NCBI RefSeq assembly: GCF_000003815.2 | Contig: NC_049988.1 | Span: 3,963,765-4,027,764 of the forward strand | DNA from: Branchiostoma floridae | Lineage: Eukaryota > Chordata > Leptocardii > Amphioxiformes > Branchiostomatidae | Direction of reading: 5' to 3' | Length of the DNA: 64,000 nt | Shown here: piece by piece, positions 46,680 through 59,392 of the stretch | Layout: each line of letters begins with the position of its first letter | Position numbering within the stretch: position 1 is the first letter of the stretch | The notes under the pieces: model-generated | The model's database searches: none | Told to the model about the DNA's origin: nothing | The model's input: the letters and a program-made list of their open reading frames with translations, nothing else | Program-made: the position numbers and the translations under genes

Positions 46680-48186
46680 AATAGAAATTTTCAAGGTCTC
46701 TTGAGCCATTATTTTGACTTTTCTGTTTATTGTAATAAGCAGAATGAAGTTAAAACAACTGTTTGCTACCAATGTAAACAGTTACGATGAATTTTAATTA
46801 CAGAATCCAATCATAATATAAGCCTGCACTGTACATAATCATCTGGCTTGGGCTAAAATTGCTTAGCTGTCAAATTGCATCTGGCATCTCCGAAGCTAAC
46901 GATCGTTACTAATGGCGCATCCAAACCTTCTGGGAGAGGGTTGATACCGAACTTATCCACCTATTTGTGACACCATTCAGCGGTGCAAAGAGATTTATGC
47001 TGATGCCCTTTTTTTCTGAGGCTTCAATTTGCTGGGGGCGGCCATTCTTGGGACGGTTCCATCACTTGTAATGGTGCCCAAGAGATAGCGGAGCCGTGGA
47101 ATTTCACAACTGTGTCGGCAATGCTCACATGATGAGATCAATCTCTTGACATTGCTCACTTTATCAAGTGCCCGCCAGACACCCTGTTTTACGCTCGCCA
47201 CGGCTGAAATGAGGGTGGGTTTAGGAGGCTATTAGCAGGGAGCTTTTGTATTGCAGTAGTGCCTATCTTTCAAACTGCTGATACGAGATTGGGGTGGGTA
47301 CTGGTCAAAAACATTCAAGTCCAAGTCAGGTCCAAGTACAGTAGAGGCATCTTCTCTGGATAGTTTTGAAGAACAGTTGCAGGTAGATGTGCAAAAATTT
47401 GGTGTGATGGGTTGTTCAGTGTGATATAACCAGCTGCTGCCACGCCGCATGCCTGCAAAGCTAGTGTGTTATGCCGAAGGGCAGTTATACTGGCTATATC
47501 GATACAGATACAGATACAGAAGACCAGATGATCAGATCCAGGTCTAGTTTGTTTAGGAATACAGGTACAGGTGCACCAGGTATCACGTCCAGAGCCATAC
47601 CTGAACAATTCCATAGCTTTATAGCATATTTGTATTGCCTGTCCAGCTAAATGATGTTTTGGATTGGAAAACAGTAAAGTAAAATAGAAGAGGTGGTTTC
47701 TTTGTCACAACAACAACATTGGCATACCAGTACCTCATTTTTCAAGACAAAACAATTATTGGAGGAATGGAGATTTACATCAAGGATGTCTTTTACCAAA
47801 CTCAGAATTTCCTAGTATTTTTACTTCAAACATGCTGAAATCGATGTTCTAAACATGAAGATTCTAGGAACAGAAGTCGCATATTCTTTTCTTTTACCAT
47901 TATGCAATTACTAGTACAATTGTTGCCATTCAATTCACTTAATGTCAAGTATTGCACAGTATTTGATAAGTGTTATTTATGTATGCCTCATAAGCAAATG
48001 AAAAATATATGACTTTTACAGCAGCACTAGAGCTATGAAAACCTGGGAAAATGAAAATCTGTTTTCATATCAGGTCACAAAATATGCAATTGCCAGAAAG
48101 GTCTTGACTGTCAAGGACTTTTCTTGACTTGAATGAGGTAATGCTGAGACTATATGGTACAAGTAGATAGGATGGTGTGTGCCTGG
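46680..48186. other. Intron sequence, nothing coding
   Basis: Repeat-poor patch 46860-47220 (GCGGAGCCGTGGAATTTCAC etc.) is GC-richer and may be conserved. A (GATACA)n stretch lies at 47501-47520. Confidence 0.3.
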
Positions 48187-48578
48187 GCCACACCAATTTT
48201 ATTTGTTGTTTCTCGGATTTCCTAACCCTATTTTTTCTAATTTGAAAAAAAAAAAATTAATAATAATTTTTTAGAATTGATGGCCACACCTCGTGTTGAC
48301 AAAAACTCACTGCCTCTCCTTTCTTAAATTAATTAGTATTCGCCTCAAATTCCAGTAGCTGTACGTGCCTATTTTGGACGATACATTAATTATTTTTTCT
48401 TCAAACTTTGGACTTTGCTACCAGGGACCCCCTAAATGTTGAAACTTTAGGTTTTCCTGTCCGATCTCTCCTATCCCCGACCTTTTTGAATGTTTTTTTT
48501 TTTTCATTTTTTTAACCGACCGACCCAATTTTTTTCTTAAAAAATCAGTGAAACAGCAAATAAAACTGGTGTGGCCCT
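48187..48578. mobile_element. Harbinger-like element, family E, copy 4 (diverged subfamily)
   Basis: GGCCACACCAATTTTATTTG...CAAATAAAACTGGTGTGGCC with CTG on both flanks. Long A/T arms; interior unlike copies 2 and 3. Confidence 0.7.
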
Positions 48579-48887
48579 GTCTGTTGATGTATGTAGAGAC
48601 GGAAATTTCATTTTCCACTATGGTGCAAGTTTACGCAGGAGTGAGTGGACGCCGATCGGCCGGAGTGACCAAACTATAAGGGATGAAGTGCCTATTTGCA
48701 GCGAATGAGAAAAAGGTTTCAATCCAATCCCAGCTATCAAGCCTGTGAACCCTGTAGTGTGAAGTTCAATCTTAAGAAGTGCAAGGCCACGAGATAGAAA
48801 TAGATGGCAATCTTCCTGGTGTTGAACTGCATAAAGATATGTGTCTGGCACTTTCAAGATGGGGAATAATGGACAATAAGTGAGTGA

Positions 48888-49272
48888 GCGAGTGAGCAAG
48901 TGAGTCAGCAATTGAATGAGTGAAAATCAGTAACAGAGTAAGTTAGTGATAGTGAGTGAGTGTGCAATTGAGTTAGTAAGAATAAGAGTAAATGAGTGCA
49001 AGAATGAGTGAGCAAGTGGGTGAGTGAAAGAGTTAAATGATTGAGTGAGTGCAGGAGTGAATAAGTGGGTGAGTGCAAGAGTGAGAAGGCAATTGAATGA
49101 GTGTGTGATAGGTGAATAAGTGAATGTGAGTGAGATTGAGATTGTGATTGATTGAGTGAGTGAGTGAGTGAGTGAGTGAGTGAGTGAGTGAGTGAGTGAG
49201 TGAGTGAGTGAGTGAGTGAGTGAGTGAGTGAGTGAGTGAGTGAGTGAGTGAGTGAGTGAGTGAGTGAGTGAG
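48888..49272. repeat. (GTGA)n microsatellite
   Basis: Degenerate AGTGAGTGAGC units from 48888 and a pure (GAGT)n run of about 120 bp at 49152-49272. Confidence 0.95.
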
Positions 49273-49858
49273 TTCTGGTTAAGCTAATAGGAATCTTGTA
49301 TTATGTCTCGTAAGAATAGGACTATTTCTGATTCATATTAACTTTCTGATATCTATGTACTATATGTCATTGAGAACTAGCTATCATCAACATTTTCTTT
49401 TTCTCATAATTAATTGTGAGCAGTAATTATGATAAATTAGCATTGCTTTTACAATGTCAGGAGATGATTTGTTATGTGCACTCTGCTGTAACCTTTTGTA
49501 GGGTATAGCATTTTATCATATGAAATGCCAGACACAGTCATTAAACCTTTATCATGTAGGGTCGTTGAACCCTTATATCGGGTAAGGTCATTGAACTGTA
49601 TTTTAGAGGATCATTTAGGGTATCCCATAACACCTGTTAAGCCTAAGGGTATGGCTGAAAATGATAGTGTATGAGAATGGAGGGTGTAGCTTAATTGCAG
49701 TGTCAATATTTATATAACCCGGTTGCCCTTAAAAGCAAATATGATGCAATAATCCAATTTGAGATAATTTGACAGCATTTTTTTGGTCTAGCCATTAGAA
49801 ACGTAGATTCAATTTGTTATTAAGACAATTTGTACATAACATCTTTTAACATAACAAA

Positions 49859-50138
49859 GTTAGAGTTAGACCCTTCCCGCGCCTGATGGCGCATAGGGCG
49901 GCGTCCATCTCTGTTACTTTAGCCCTGGGCCACACAACGCAATCACTACAGCAGGGGGCTAGTCCACTGGTAGTGGTGTGTGTTCAACTTCCATACTCTT
50001 TCCCGAATGCTGAGTGCTAAGCAGAGAAAGCAGCATGTACCATTTTTAAAGTCTTTGGTATGGCTCGGCCGGGGATCGAACTCACGACCTACCGAATGCA
50101 AGGCGAACACTCTACCCACTAGGCCATTGCACCGGTAC
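49859..50138 (-). mobile_element. tRNA-derived SINE with 10-bp target duplication
   Basis: Minus-strand head: GGTGCAATGGCCTAGTGGG (A box) then GTGAGTTCGATCCCCGG (B box) and GAGCCATACC, followed by a body with TTAGCACTCAGC and a tail ending GGGTCTAACTC. ACATAACAAA flanks both ends (49849-49858, 50139-50148), a clean LINE-style duplication. Full-length and fairly young. Confidence 0.85.
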
Positions 50139-50502
50139 ACATAACAAAACTGGACGTTATATGATGTATGAATTAGAAGAAAGGACTGACCTATTGCTTT
50201 AGGAATGTTTGGTGTTGTTTTGGGATACAAAGAAATTCATTTAATATGTGCAAGGAGTTGCAAAAGTACAATGTAGCTGCTGTAGTTTTGGTAGTATGTG
50301 TGGATTTGTTTATATTTGAGTGGTTGAAGAGCATATTATGATGAAGTTGTCATGATGTCAAATGAACAACACATGGGACAATATTATTATTAGCCCCCTT
50401 GTAGCTTTCCACGGAACTGCAGCAGATCTTCAGATTTTGGTATCTTTTTTATTGAACTTGACTTGGTTCAAGATTTTTGAGTTCCAGGTAGCTAATAGCT
50501 TT

Positions 50503-53079
50503 CAGTACTGGCAAGGAATCGGACATAGAAAAACATGACCTATTTCAGAACTTTACAAATAACTTTACACACCGATGACCTAATCTCTCACACACGAATG
50601 ACCAAACGCAAAAACATTACTGAACCCAAACGCAAAGACATAACTGCACCCAAGGGAATTGCGCTCTCTGGAAAGAAAAGAAGGTTTTCTTCTAAACCTG
50701 AAGGCTAGTCAATTACGCCGCTCTCGAAAAAAAGATTACTGGGAACATCTCAACTTTTCCCCTTTTCACTTTATGGACGCCTTTTCGAGCATGCATGCCC
50801 CGAGAAACGAAATAGGCTTCTTCCAACGCTTTACACCTTACAGACACGGCTAATTGACAAAAGCTAGCGACAATGACCCACCACTCTCAGTGATAAAACG
50901 GGGCTTTTTCCTAATCTTACACTTTACACTTTACAGACACGACATCATCTTAGCACACAGACCCTGAAAAAATTCGAGGCTGTTTTTGCAAAGCTTACAT
51001 TTACACTTTACAGACACGGCTCATTAACCACTGGGGTAGATTGACAAAAGCTTGCGACAATGACCCACCACTCTCAGTGAAAAAACGAGGCTTTTTCCTA
51101 ATCTTACACTTTACACTTTACAGACACGGCATCATCTTAGCACACAGGCCCTGAAAAAATTCGAGGCTGTTTTTGCAAAGCTTACATTTACACTTTACAG
51201 ACACGGCATCATCTTAGCACACAGGCCCTGAAAAAATTCGAGGCTGTTTTTGCAAAGCTTACATTTACACTTTACAGACACGGCTCATTAACCACCGGGG
51301 TTGATTGACAAAAGCTTGCGACAATGGCCCACCACTCTCAGTGATAAAAAAAACGGGCTGTTTCAGTTCTAATCTTACACTTTACAGACCCGGCATTATC
51401 TTAGCAAACTGCACCGGCCCTGAGAAAAAAAGGGCTGTTTTCCCAATTTTACACTTCACTTTACAAACACGGCAACGTAACGTTCAAAAAAATGGCTTGA
51501 TTTGACCGAGATATACGCAGCTCTGCACACACATGCTAGACAATGACTTGTTGAAGCAACTGTGAACTCACAAAGGATGAACAGTGAACTGGACTGTAGA
51601 TGTTATCTGATAAACGTCCAGGAACAACGAGTGAATTGGCCACTGCGCCGTCTATCGATATAGGAGAGAGAATAATGAAAACCTTTAAGTTTGTTCAACA
51701 TACACTGCGCCAGGTGCAGGTCACACAAAAGAAGAGTCACGCAAAAACATGTACACGTTGTCAGCTTTATTTTTATAGCACAAATACTATTATAGTACGT
51801 TCTTTTGATTGGACAAAATGTATACGTATGTGCTTGTTACATTTTGTAAACTAAGGTTTGTTGTGCGCTAGACATCAAGTATACTGGCATTTTTACGTAT
51901 CCATCGGTACCACGGCCTAAAAAACACTCAAGTTCACCTTTGGAACTTTTTTTCTGTATATTTCAACATTACCACGATTACAAAGGAGGAAGCCAGTGTC
52001 TAGTATAAATTGTTTTGTGTGTGCAGAGCTGCGTATATCTCGGTCAAATCAAGCCATTTTTCGAACGTTACGTGGCCTGTCTGTAACGTGAAGTGTAAAA
52101 TTGGGAAAACAGCCTTTTTTTCTCAGGGCCTGTGCAGTTTGCTTAGATGATGCCGGGTCTGTAAAGTGTAAAGTGTAAGATTAGGAAAAAGCCCCGTTTT
52201 TTCACTGAGAGTGGTGGGTCATTGTCGCTAGCTTTTGTCAACCAACCCCGGTGGTTAATGAGCCGTGTCTGTAAAGTGTAAATGTAAGCTTTGCAAAAAC
52301 AGCCTCGAATTTTTTCAGGGCCTGTGTGCTAAGATGATGTCGTGTCTGTAAAGTGTAAATGTAAGCTTTGCAAAAACCGCCTCGAATTTTTTCAGGGCCT
52401 GTGTGCTAAGATGATGCCGTGTCTGTAAAGTGTAAATGTAAGCTTTGCAAAAACAGCCTCGAATTTTTTCAGGGCCTGTGTGCTAAGATGATGTCGTGTC
52501 TGTAAAGTGTAAATGTAAGCTTTGCAAAAACAGCCTCGAATTTTTTCAGGGCCTGTGTGCTAAGATGATGCCGTGTCTGTAAAGTGTAAATGTAAGCTTT
52601 GCAAAAACAGCCTCGAATTTTTTTCAGGGCCTGTGTGCTAAGATGATGCCATGTCTGTAAAGTGTAAAGTGTAAGATTTCGAAAAACGCCTCTCTTTTTT
52701 TTCGCTTGGCGTGTGCTTATGATAAAAGCGGTGTAAAGTGTAAGGTTTGGAAATATTTCTTTTCTCAGGACCTCTGTTTTATGGGAGAGCCTGTGTCTGC
52801 AAGATGTAACTAATGTCTTTTTCTCGGAGCATTTCTCCGTTGTTGAACGTAGATTGTTGTATATTTAGATGGCCCGTGCCTGGAAGATAAAATATGTAAG
52901 ATTTGGAATAAAGACAACAATGTCTAGGACAGCATAAGAAAAGAGCGAGGTTACATAACCTTTCAAATTAGTCTTGCCTAAACATTGAATTCCCTTGGGT
53001 GCAGTATTCTTCAGTGTAAAGTTATTTGTAAAGTTCTGAAATGGGTCATGTTTTTCTATGTCCGATTTCTTGCCATATA
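50503..53079. mobile_element. 2.6-kb foldback element with tandem 77-bp sub-repeats in its arms
   Basis: Outer ends pair: GGCAAGGAATCGGACATAG at 50510 with CTATGTCCGATTTCTTGCC ending 53074. TAATAGCTTT occurs on both flanks (50493-50502, 53080-53089), a likely target duplication. Arms run about 1.0 kb each around a spacer at about 51540-52010. Right arm: AAGCTTTGCAAAAAC recurs at 52286, 52363, 52440, 52517, 52594, exactly 77 bp apart; left arm has three complementary units (50991, 51178, 51255). No transposase recognised. Class unknown, structurally like Drosophila FB/foldback elements. Confidence 0.85.
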
Positions 53080-53089
53080 TAATAGCTTT

Positions 53090-54105
53090 TGATCTTTGGA
53101 ATAAGTATGTGTTCTCTTGCAGCTTTTCTCGAAACTGCAGGTTTGTTTTTGTTTGAAAATTGAAACAGTATATGATTGATACACAATCTGAAACAAGCTG
53201 CTGTTCTAGTCTGGCCCATGCTACAAATGGAATCTGTTCATCCGTTGAAATGTTGAACATTGCACTCACATTGAAGTTTATCTTCACAAGCTGCGTTCAA
53301 GGCTTAACAGCCATGTCGCTTGGGAATTTTCTTCAGAGCTTGTTTTTATCAACGAAGATGCCTGTATAACTATCTTTGTCATGTTGAGAGAAGTCTGAAA
53401 GCCATGAGCATCACTCGGGGCTCCATGTGGGATTAAACTAAATGAGATTCGTTAGGAGCACCTGTGGCTCGGATGTGAAACGCTGCTAATGCGTCTCCGC
53501 AGGTGTGCAGTTTGTCATGATCCAGCCGTTTTAGACTTGCTCTTTTAAGATTCTTTTTGTGGTGTCAAATGGTAGAGTGGACAGTAGACACATTAGCAAA
53601 GGACACATCCGTGAACATTCCAAGTCATAATAACTCACCCCACACAGCATCCCACTATCTCAAGTATCCAAAAAGTCTGATTTTACAAGAAAAAGATCCA
53701 GATTGGCGGAAGTTATCGCAGTTCTCAAAACTGCTGCCCTCTTGGTTTCCGATGACATCAACTTAGGGACTGGCCACTTCAAATTAGGGGTCTGCAAAGA
53801 CCAAAAGAACAAAACCTTGTTTTTCATCCTAAATCTAAAAAGTCTGCACCCTGCACTGTCTCATCAAATTGATATAAAATTTATCTTACATTTTCCATGA
53901 AAATGGCTGCTTTAAGTCACAGATAGGCAAAATGCTGGAGAGACTTGAACTGGGCCTTCTGCGGCTGCGTGAATAAATGGTCACTGCCCACGAGCTCACT
54001 ATTTCCTGGCTTTCCAGGGTTAGGCATTTTATCCTTTGTAAAGGTACTTTACATTCAAGGTCTACTCTATAATATATTAAGGCTACAAAGCTACAAACAA
54101 TTTTG
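53090..54105. other. Intron sequence, nothing recognised
   Basis: Short frames in several phases; no family similarity or repeat ends. Confidence 0.35.
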
Positions 54106-54327
54106 TAACGGTAGTTAACCTTTATCCACATGATAACCTATATCCGTTATCTAAAAAAAGACTGAGGTGTTTAGGGATATCTAGTCGACGGAAGTAGGTT
54201 TCAAATTGCAATATTTTCATAGCATTCCAGTCGGAAAAAGTCGTCTGTTGACTTGATATCCCTAAATACACTGATTTTATATACAACGGATAAAGGTTAC
54301 CCCGCGGATAAAGGTGAACTAGCGTTA
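54106..54327. mobile_element. Palindromic TA-flanked MITE, family A, copy 8
   Basis: TAACGGTAGTTAACC to GGTGAACTAGCGTTA, with GATATCTAGTCGACGG and TTGACTTGATATCCC. Confidence 0.85.
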
Positions 54328-54959
54328 CCTGTTGTCATTTTTGTTTCTTGAATTTATAGCCAGCTAACTGAGTTATGATGCCAAACTCAGTTATACCTAC
54401 AAAAATTTACCTGGTGCTGAAAAAGTTAGGACAATCACACATGTACTAATTCTCTGACATATTTACGACAATCATGACATATTTGTTAATCTTTTCTTAG
54501 ATTATATATTACAAGGTCTACTCCTTACATGAGAGCTGTATAAACTATAAACAATATGTACCTGTTGACATTATAGAGTCTTGAATTCATAGCCAGTTAA
54601 CTCTGGTATACCTACAAAAATTTACCCGATGCCAAGAGGGTAAACCAATAGGTCAAAATCACCTCTCCCTCTTTAAAAGGCCCATGGGAAATTTATTTGC
54701 AAGATGGAATAGACTTCTGTCCTACTTATCATTACTACAGGTACATTTTGTACCTCCAGTACATCTTTTATTGCTCACACCTCTAGATCTATGTCAAGGA
54801 TAACATTTGGTTAACCTGCTTAGAGCGACGAAGCTATTAACTACAGTGGGGGGGGGATGGCAACTCACACCGTTTATTCCTAATACATCAAAACCTTATT
54901 ATCTACCACCAAAAATCAAGGACAGCATGTCCTGCACAAAGGATACAGAGTCCAGAGGT

Positions 54960-55185
54960 TCTGCTGCAATATCATCGTTGGCCTCTAGGAGGCCCATATG
55001 CATGTAGACCTTCAAATTACCAACCCACATACCAAATATTATCGCAATCCATCCACAGTTTTTTTTTTATAATGCTGGCCACATAACGTTATATTTTTGG
55101 AAACGCACACTGTCAGACAGACACACACATGCAGAAACACCAAAAACAATGTCTGAGGCCTCTTTCTCTTGGAGGTAAAAAAAAA
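54960..55185. repeat. Dispersed repeat, family K
   Basis: Contains ATCCATCCACAG, GTCAGACAGACACACACATG and a final CTTGGAGGTAA, in the same order as the repeat at 55855. Confidence 0.45.
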
Positions 55186-55705
55186 GAAAATGTTCTGCAT
55201 GAAGAATGCTATTTATTCGGACATTATATGAAAAGTCCCATTTAGGCTATCCTGAATGGTATATTCTATTAGTTGAAGATGTACAACAAAATATGGGTAA
55301 TCAACCACTGAGGTTGAAAATATTTATTTTAGAAAGTCCTAAAAGAACATAAAATGTTCAAGATGGCTTAAAAAGGTCTTTGCAGTCCTAAAACCACTTA
55401 TGATCTGATGCAAAGTGTGTAAAATATTTTGGTCGTAAAGTTATAGGACATGTGCTTATTCTTTGACGTATTTACGACAGTCATGACATATTCGTTAATC
55501 ATTTCTTGGCTTTATAAATTGCTTACAGCAGTTTCTGCGTTTATGGAAAACTCTTACGGCGATGGTTGCATATTACAGCCCATCTGTCCAAAGTAGTGCA
55601 TAGTGTTTTCCATGGAATCATGCCAAAATCAATGCTCAGATACCATCCAAAGATTTGAACTTATGTTGCCTATAAAGCTGTAATCACCTGCATGCAGAAT
55701 GGCAC

Positions 55706-55855
55706 GGTGTACCGAAAGTGCGAAAAGGAACGAAAAATCGCTTTAATTAGTTCCTTTTTGTTCCTTTTTTTGCACATTCGGTACTTTCTTTTTAGTTCCT
55801 AAAAGTTTCATTCTTTTTTGTTCGTTTTTGTTCCTTTCGCACTTTTGGTACACCC
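55706..55855. mobile_element. 150-bp foldback MITE, 'GGTGTACCGAAAGTGCG'
   Basis: GGTGTACCGAAAGTGCGAAA pairs with CGCACTTTTGGTACACC. GAATGG lies just outside both ends, a possible 6-bp duplication. GTTCCTTTTTGTTCC words fill the middle. Confidence 0.7.
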
Positions 55856-56205
55856 GAATGGAGGTATTGTTTCGGGTTTGTCTATATGTGTGTGTGTATA
55901 TGTGTCTTAATGTGTGTTTACAAACAAATATTTGTCGTCAAGACTAATATGTCTGGTGTTTGAGTAGGTATTGGCAAGATAAAGGTCAAGGTTGATATTG
56001 GACCCCATAATCGAGAGCCATGACATTTGTTTTTCTATAACCTAGTATCCACTTGCCACATATCATCACAGCCCATCCAGATAGTCTTATGTTATGGTAG
56101 ACCAGAAATTTGTAGAAACAATACACAAACACACACACAGACACACACATGCGACCAGAACCTCCATTTTTCATGGAGGTAATAACATTTTTCATGGAGG
56201 TAATA
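55856..56205. repeat. Dispersed repeat, family K, best copy
   Basis: TGGAGGTATTGTTTCGGG at the left, ACAGACACACACATGCGACC and the palindrome CCTCCATTTTTCATGGAGG at the right, the last followed by a short tandem copy. Foldback-like ends. Confidence 0.55.
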
Positions 56206-57802
56206 AGTGTCTGTGAATAGCCGAAGGAATTTCTGAGGTTGCATTGTGGGGTCAGCTGTAAGAGAAAGGGTAATGATTGTTCTGGCCCAATGGTTGAATC
56301 AGGGATTTCTTTCAATGGACTCATTTTAGAGCGGAGCCAGAGAGTCTCGTCTTCCCTTTTGTAGTGTCAGATTTTTTTGACAGATATGCTGCATTGAACA
56401 CCTTACTTCGGAGACTGGGCGATGACACAGAATTGAAATGACATGCATTTGCACTCTGCTCTCAGACTATCGCAAGTGTAATAGTGTTGTTTGACTCCTT
56501 GTGATTTTCTAGGGCGGAGTGGCTTTCCACGATGAGGGCAAAGGGAATGGCTAAATTGCCAAGAGCAGACTGAAAGGCTGTAATGGGGGTTTATGGATGA
56601 ATGGATGTATACTTAGTTATTAGCAGGGTGAAGGCTGCAATAGGGGTTTAAGGATGAATGGATTGAGTTTGATTAGCACTGGCTGTAAGGCTGCAATAAT
56701 GGTATGGGGTGAAGGGATATTTGCTGGAATACTGGAAGGCTGTGATGGGGATGTGGGGATAAATTGGGAATAGTCAGATGCTTTTGCAAGCTTTGTAAAT
56801 TAATCTACACCAGTAGTCATGGAGGGATATACAGAGGATAGCTGCCGACAGAGCTTGCTGGGCCAACCTGACTGCCTCATGTGTCGGACGACACGGGAGC
56901 CCCTAAGTCTAAGTCTAAGTCTAAGTAGTCATTCTACAAAAATGTTCAACAAGACATGCTATTGTTCATATTTGACATCTTTCCCAAATTAAAGGATAAA
57001 GCAACGTTAAGTGTGTGCATTTTGCAATTACATGATGGACAAAAGAGATTTCCGCCATTTAGATTACAGGAAAGTTTTCTTGTTCCATTACAAGCCTTGT
57101 CCGTTGTGTCAAACTACGAAAATGATTTAAACCAGACAATGACCTGGAACAAAGTAGAAAGTCCCCAGGGCAGCTGGAATGTGCGGAAAGGCCATTAACT
57201 TTTCTCATTTACACATAATAAACAGGCATGACCCAGATTTGCTAATGCAGAAATTACTCATTCGGTAATAATTTGTCTTAATGCTTGGATGAAGGTGAAT
57301 GCATTTTTCTTCATCTATAGCAGAGTAGGTCAAGGTATCATGACCTTTTCTTGCCTTTGGTCATGAAATGCTTTTAATTTCGCCCGGCGAGGTTTCAAAG
57401 TTTAAAGAATATCACAAATAGTATTTGAATTCTAGTATCTGAATTAAAACGGTTTATCTAGTCATTTTAGAGTTACCAGCAGAACTACAAGATGCTTAAT
57501 GTTTTCATTTCATTTCTTTGATCACAAATTTTAGCTTACAGCTGATGTTTGTTTTGTGATGGACAATTTCTGCAGAAATTGACAAGAACGTATTGCTGAG
57601 GAAACTGTGATATCATCTTTCGTGTTATTATCCATTACCAATTCTGCAGCACATTCACACCATCTCTCTGTTAGTCTTTTGTTAGATTAGGAAGATTGAT
57701 CATTTGGATCTTACCTGTAGTCCGTGTTATATATGGGTCACTTTATCATAGCAATCAGGGGCCCTTTTGGGATTGCATATTGAGTGGAAGCCGGAGCTAT
57801 TT
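56206..57802. other. Intron sequence with a LINE/SINE tail
   Basis: At 56820-56932 a segment ending GACGACACGGGAGCCCC is followed by (TAAGTC)n, which looks like a non-LTR element 3' end with its simple-repeat tail. Otherwise nothing. Confidence 0.4.
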
Positions 57803-58115
57803 CAGGGCTTGAAATATACAATGATCATGATTGTATCTTTATTATACAGGTCTAAGTGTAGGTGAATTTGGAGTTTTGTAGGTGTTTCTTGTATCTATTT
57901 GGCAGCAAGCGTTTACCCCGCACTGGTCATTGGTTAGGTACTGTGAATCTCAAAATGTAAGCAGTGGTTTTATTTTAGACGCCCAAAGTTTAAATGAACA
58001 ATAAACAGCGTGATCCATAAATTCCATTTTAGAACAAAAAGGAAATGCAGGTAAAACCTGTCTGATATTTTGAACATTACTTGTGCCAGCAGTGCAGGTA
58101 TGTTGAAAAAAGTGT
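57803..58115. mobile_element. Degenerate hAT-like element, family C
   Basis: CAGGGCTTGAAATATAC at the left, then GTGTAGGTGAATTTGGAG; near the right GTGCCAGCAGTGCAGGTATG. Right tip lost. Confidence 0.5.
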
Positions 58116-58235
58116 TTAGGCTTGCTAAAGTATTTTTACTATCCTTTTCATTTTGTGCTTTCATTGCTCTCAGCTATTTTCTTGTCTTGCTTATTCATTT
58201 TTGTTCAAATGCTTTCAGTTTTGACCAATCTTACA

Positions 58236-58452
58236 TAACATTAGTTCACCTTTATCCAGGGGGACCTATTTCCGTTTTTTTCAAACAGGATATGTACAGA
58301 TATCAAGTCAACGGAGGTTACTTTAAAATTGCAATATTTTCAGGATATTGCAGCTTGAAACCACCACCTGTTGGCAAAATATCCCTGCATACCCTGTTTT
58401 TTTTAAAACAACGGATATAGGTTACCCCACAGATAAAGGTGAACTAGCGTTA
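58236..58452. mobile_element. Palindromic TA-flanked MITE, family A, copy 9
   Basis: TAACATTAGTTCACC to GGTGAACTAGCGTTA, centre GCAATATTTTCAGGATATTGC. Confidence 0.85.
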
Positions 58453-58639
58453 CATGTATGCAACAAGGAGTACTAAGTTTATTGTCCAGATTGAATTAGG
58501 TCAAAGATTACCAGCCCCAAAACTCTTTAGCATGTTGGCTGTTTACTTGTTAATGGTGTAGAATTGATTGACCCAAAAGGTCATTCAATTACTTGGGAGC
58601 GTTGAATCCTTCGAAATGCAATTTTAGGCAAGAAAATTG

Positions 58640-58900
58640 ACATGTAAGAGTCTGTGTACATGTTGAAGTCAGCGGCTCTTTATTAGCTTGTGTTGTTGTG
58701 GCCTAACTGGTGTCTCGCCACTTGTTGCTTTGCCATGTGGGTCAAAGATCATGGATTCAGAGGGCAGAGGTTGCATGGCGTGAGGGGTTCCGTTAGTCCT
58801 TTTGGATGGGACGTAAAGTCCTGCGTATGAGAGGTGATCAAGCCTCAGCCTCACCCAGATATGATAAGAACAGCTCAAATTTCAAGGCACAACTTCGCTG
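58640..58900. mobile_element. Possible SINE body
   Basis: GTCCTTTTGGATGGGACGTAAAGTC resembles the conserved block of marine-invertebrate SINEs; no tRNA-like head was found. Weak. Confidence 0.25.
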
Positions 58901-59392
58901 TATGAAGCCTTTTATCATTCAGTATCCTCCAAATTTCAAACCATTGCAGTGATTACTTGCATGCTGTTTTCTTCAATTGTGTCAATGAAATTGAGGTATC
59001 AGTTTAGTAAACATGATATTTTTTGGCATTTTAATTCAAGCAGTGCCAAAGGAGATTTGTACACTCTGCTATGATGCACTCTATAAATCTGATCCTTTGA
59101 TCTGTCCTTAGTGCTAATTTGTTAGGTGGTGTTATTCTTGTGTGGATGTCATTTTACTGACTTTGCTTGATAATCAATGTAGATATTGATAAGATGGTAG
59201 ATTCAAATAATCTTATAACCTTTTTTCATGTTAAAAAATGACATGCTTAGCTATTGTATTGTTTATTTAAAGATGTGAGCTTTCTAGAGTTTGTATAAAA
59301 AGTGAAAATGTTTTGCAATTTTTCGCAATTCGTGTTATCATCAGATTTGTAAGGAGTTTTGTCTTATACTTTTTGTGCCCTTCTCTTTACAG

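Larger units (their letters stand above)
12949..59392 (+). other. Intron 1 of the ERG-type channel gene (about 46.4 kb)
   Basis: Bounded by GTAAGT at 12949 and TTTACAG at 59386-59392. It is a phase-1 intron. It is filled with short transposons, SINEs, satellites and minisatellites, described separately. I found no further exon-like frame with family similarity inside it, although a short alternative first exon could be missed by eye. Confidence 0.85.

Noticed and set aside
50900-52700. Regular repeats as a possible CRISPR array
   Set aside because: The 77-bp units are contiguous without unique spacers and form inverted arms, in animal DNA.
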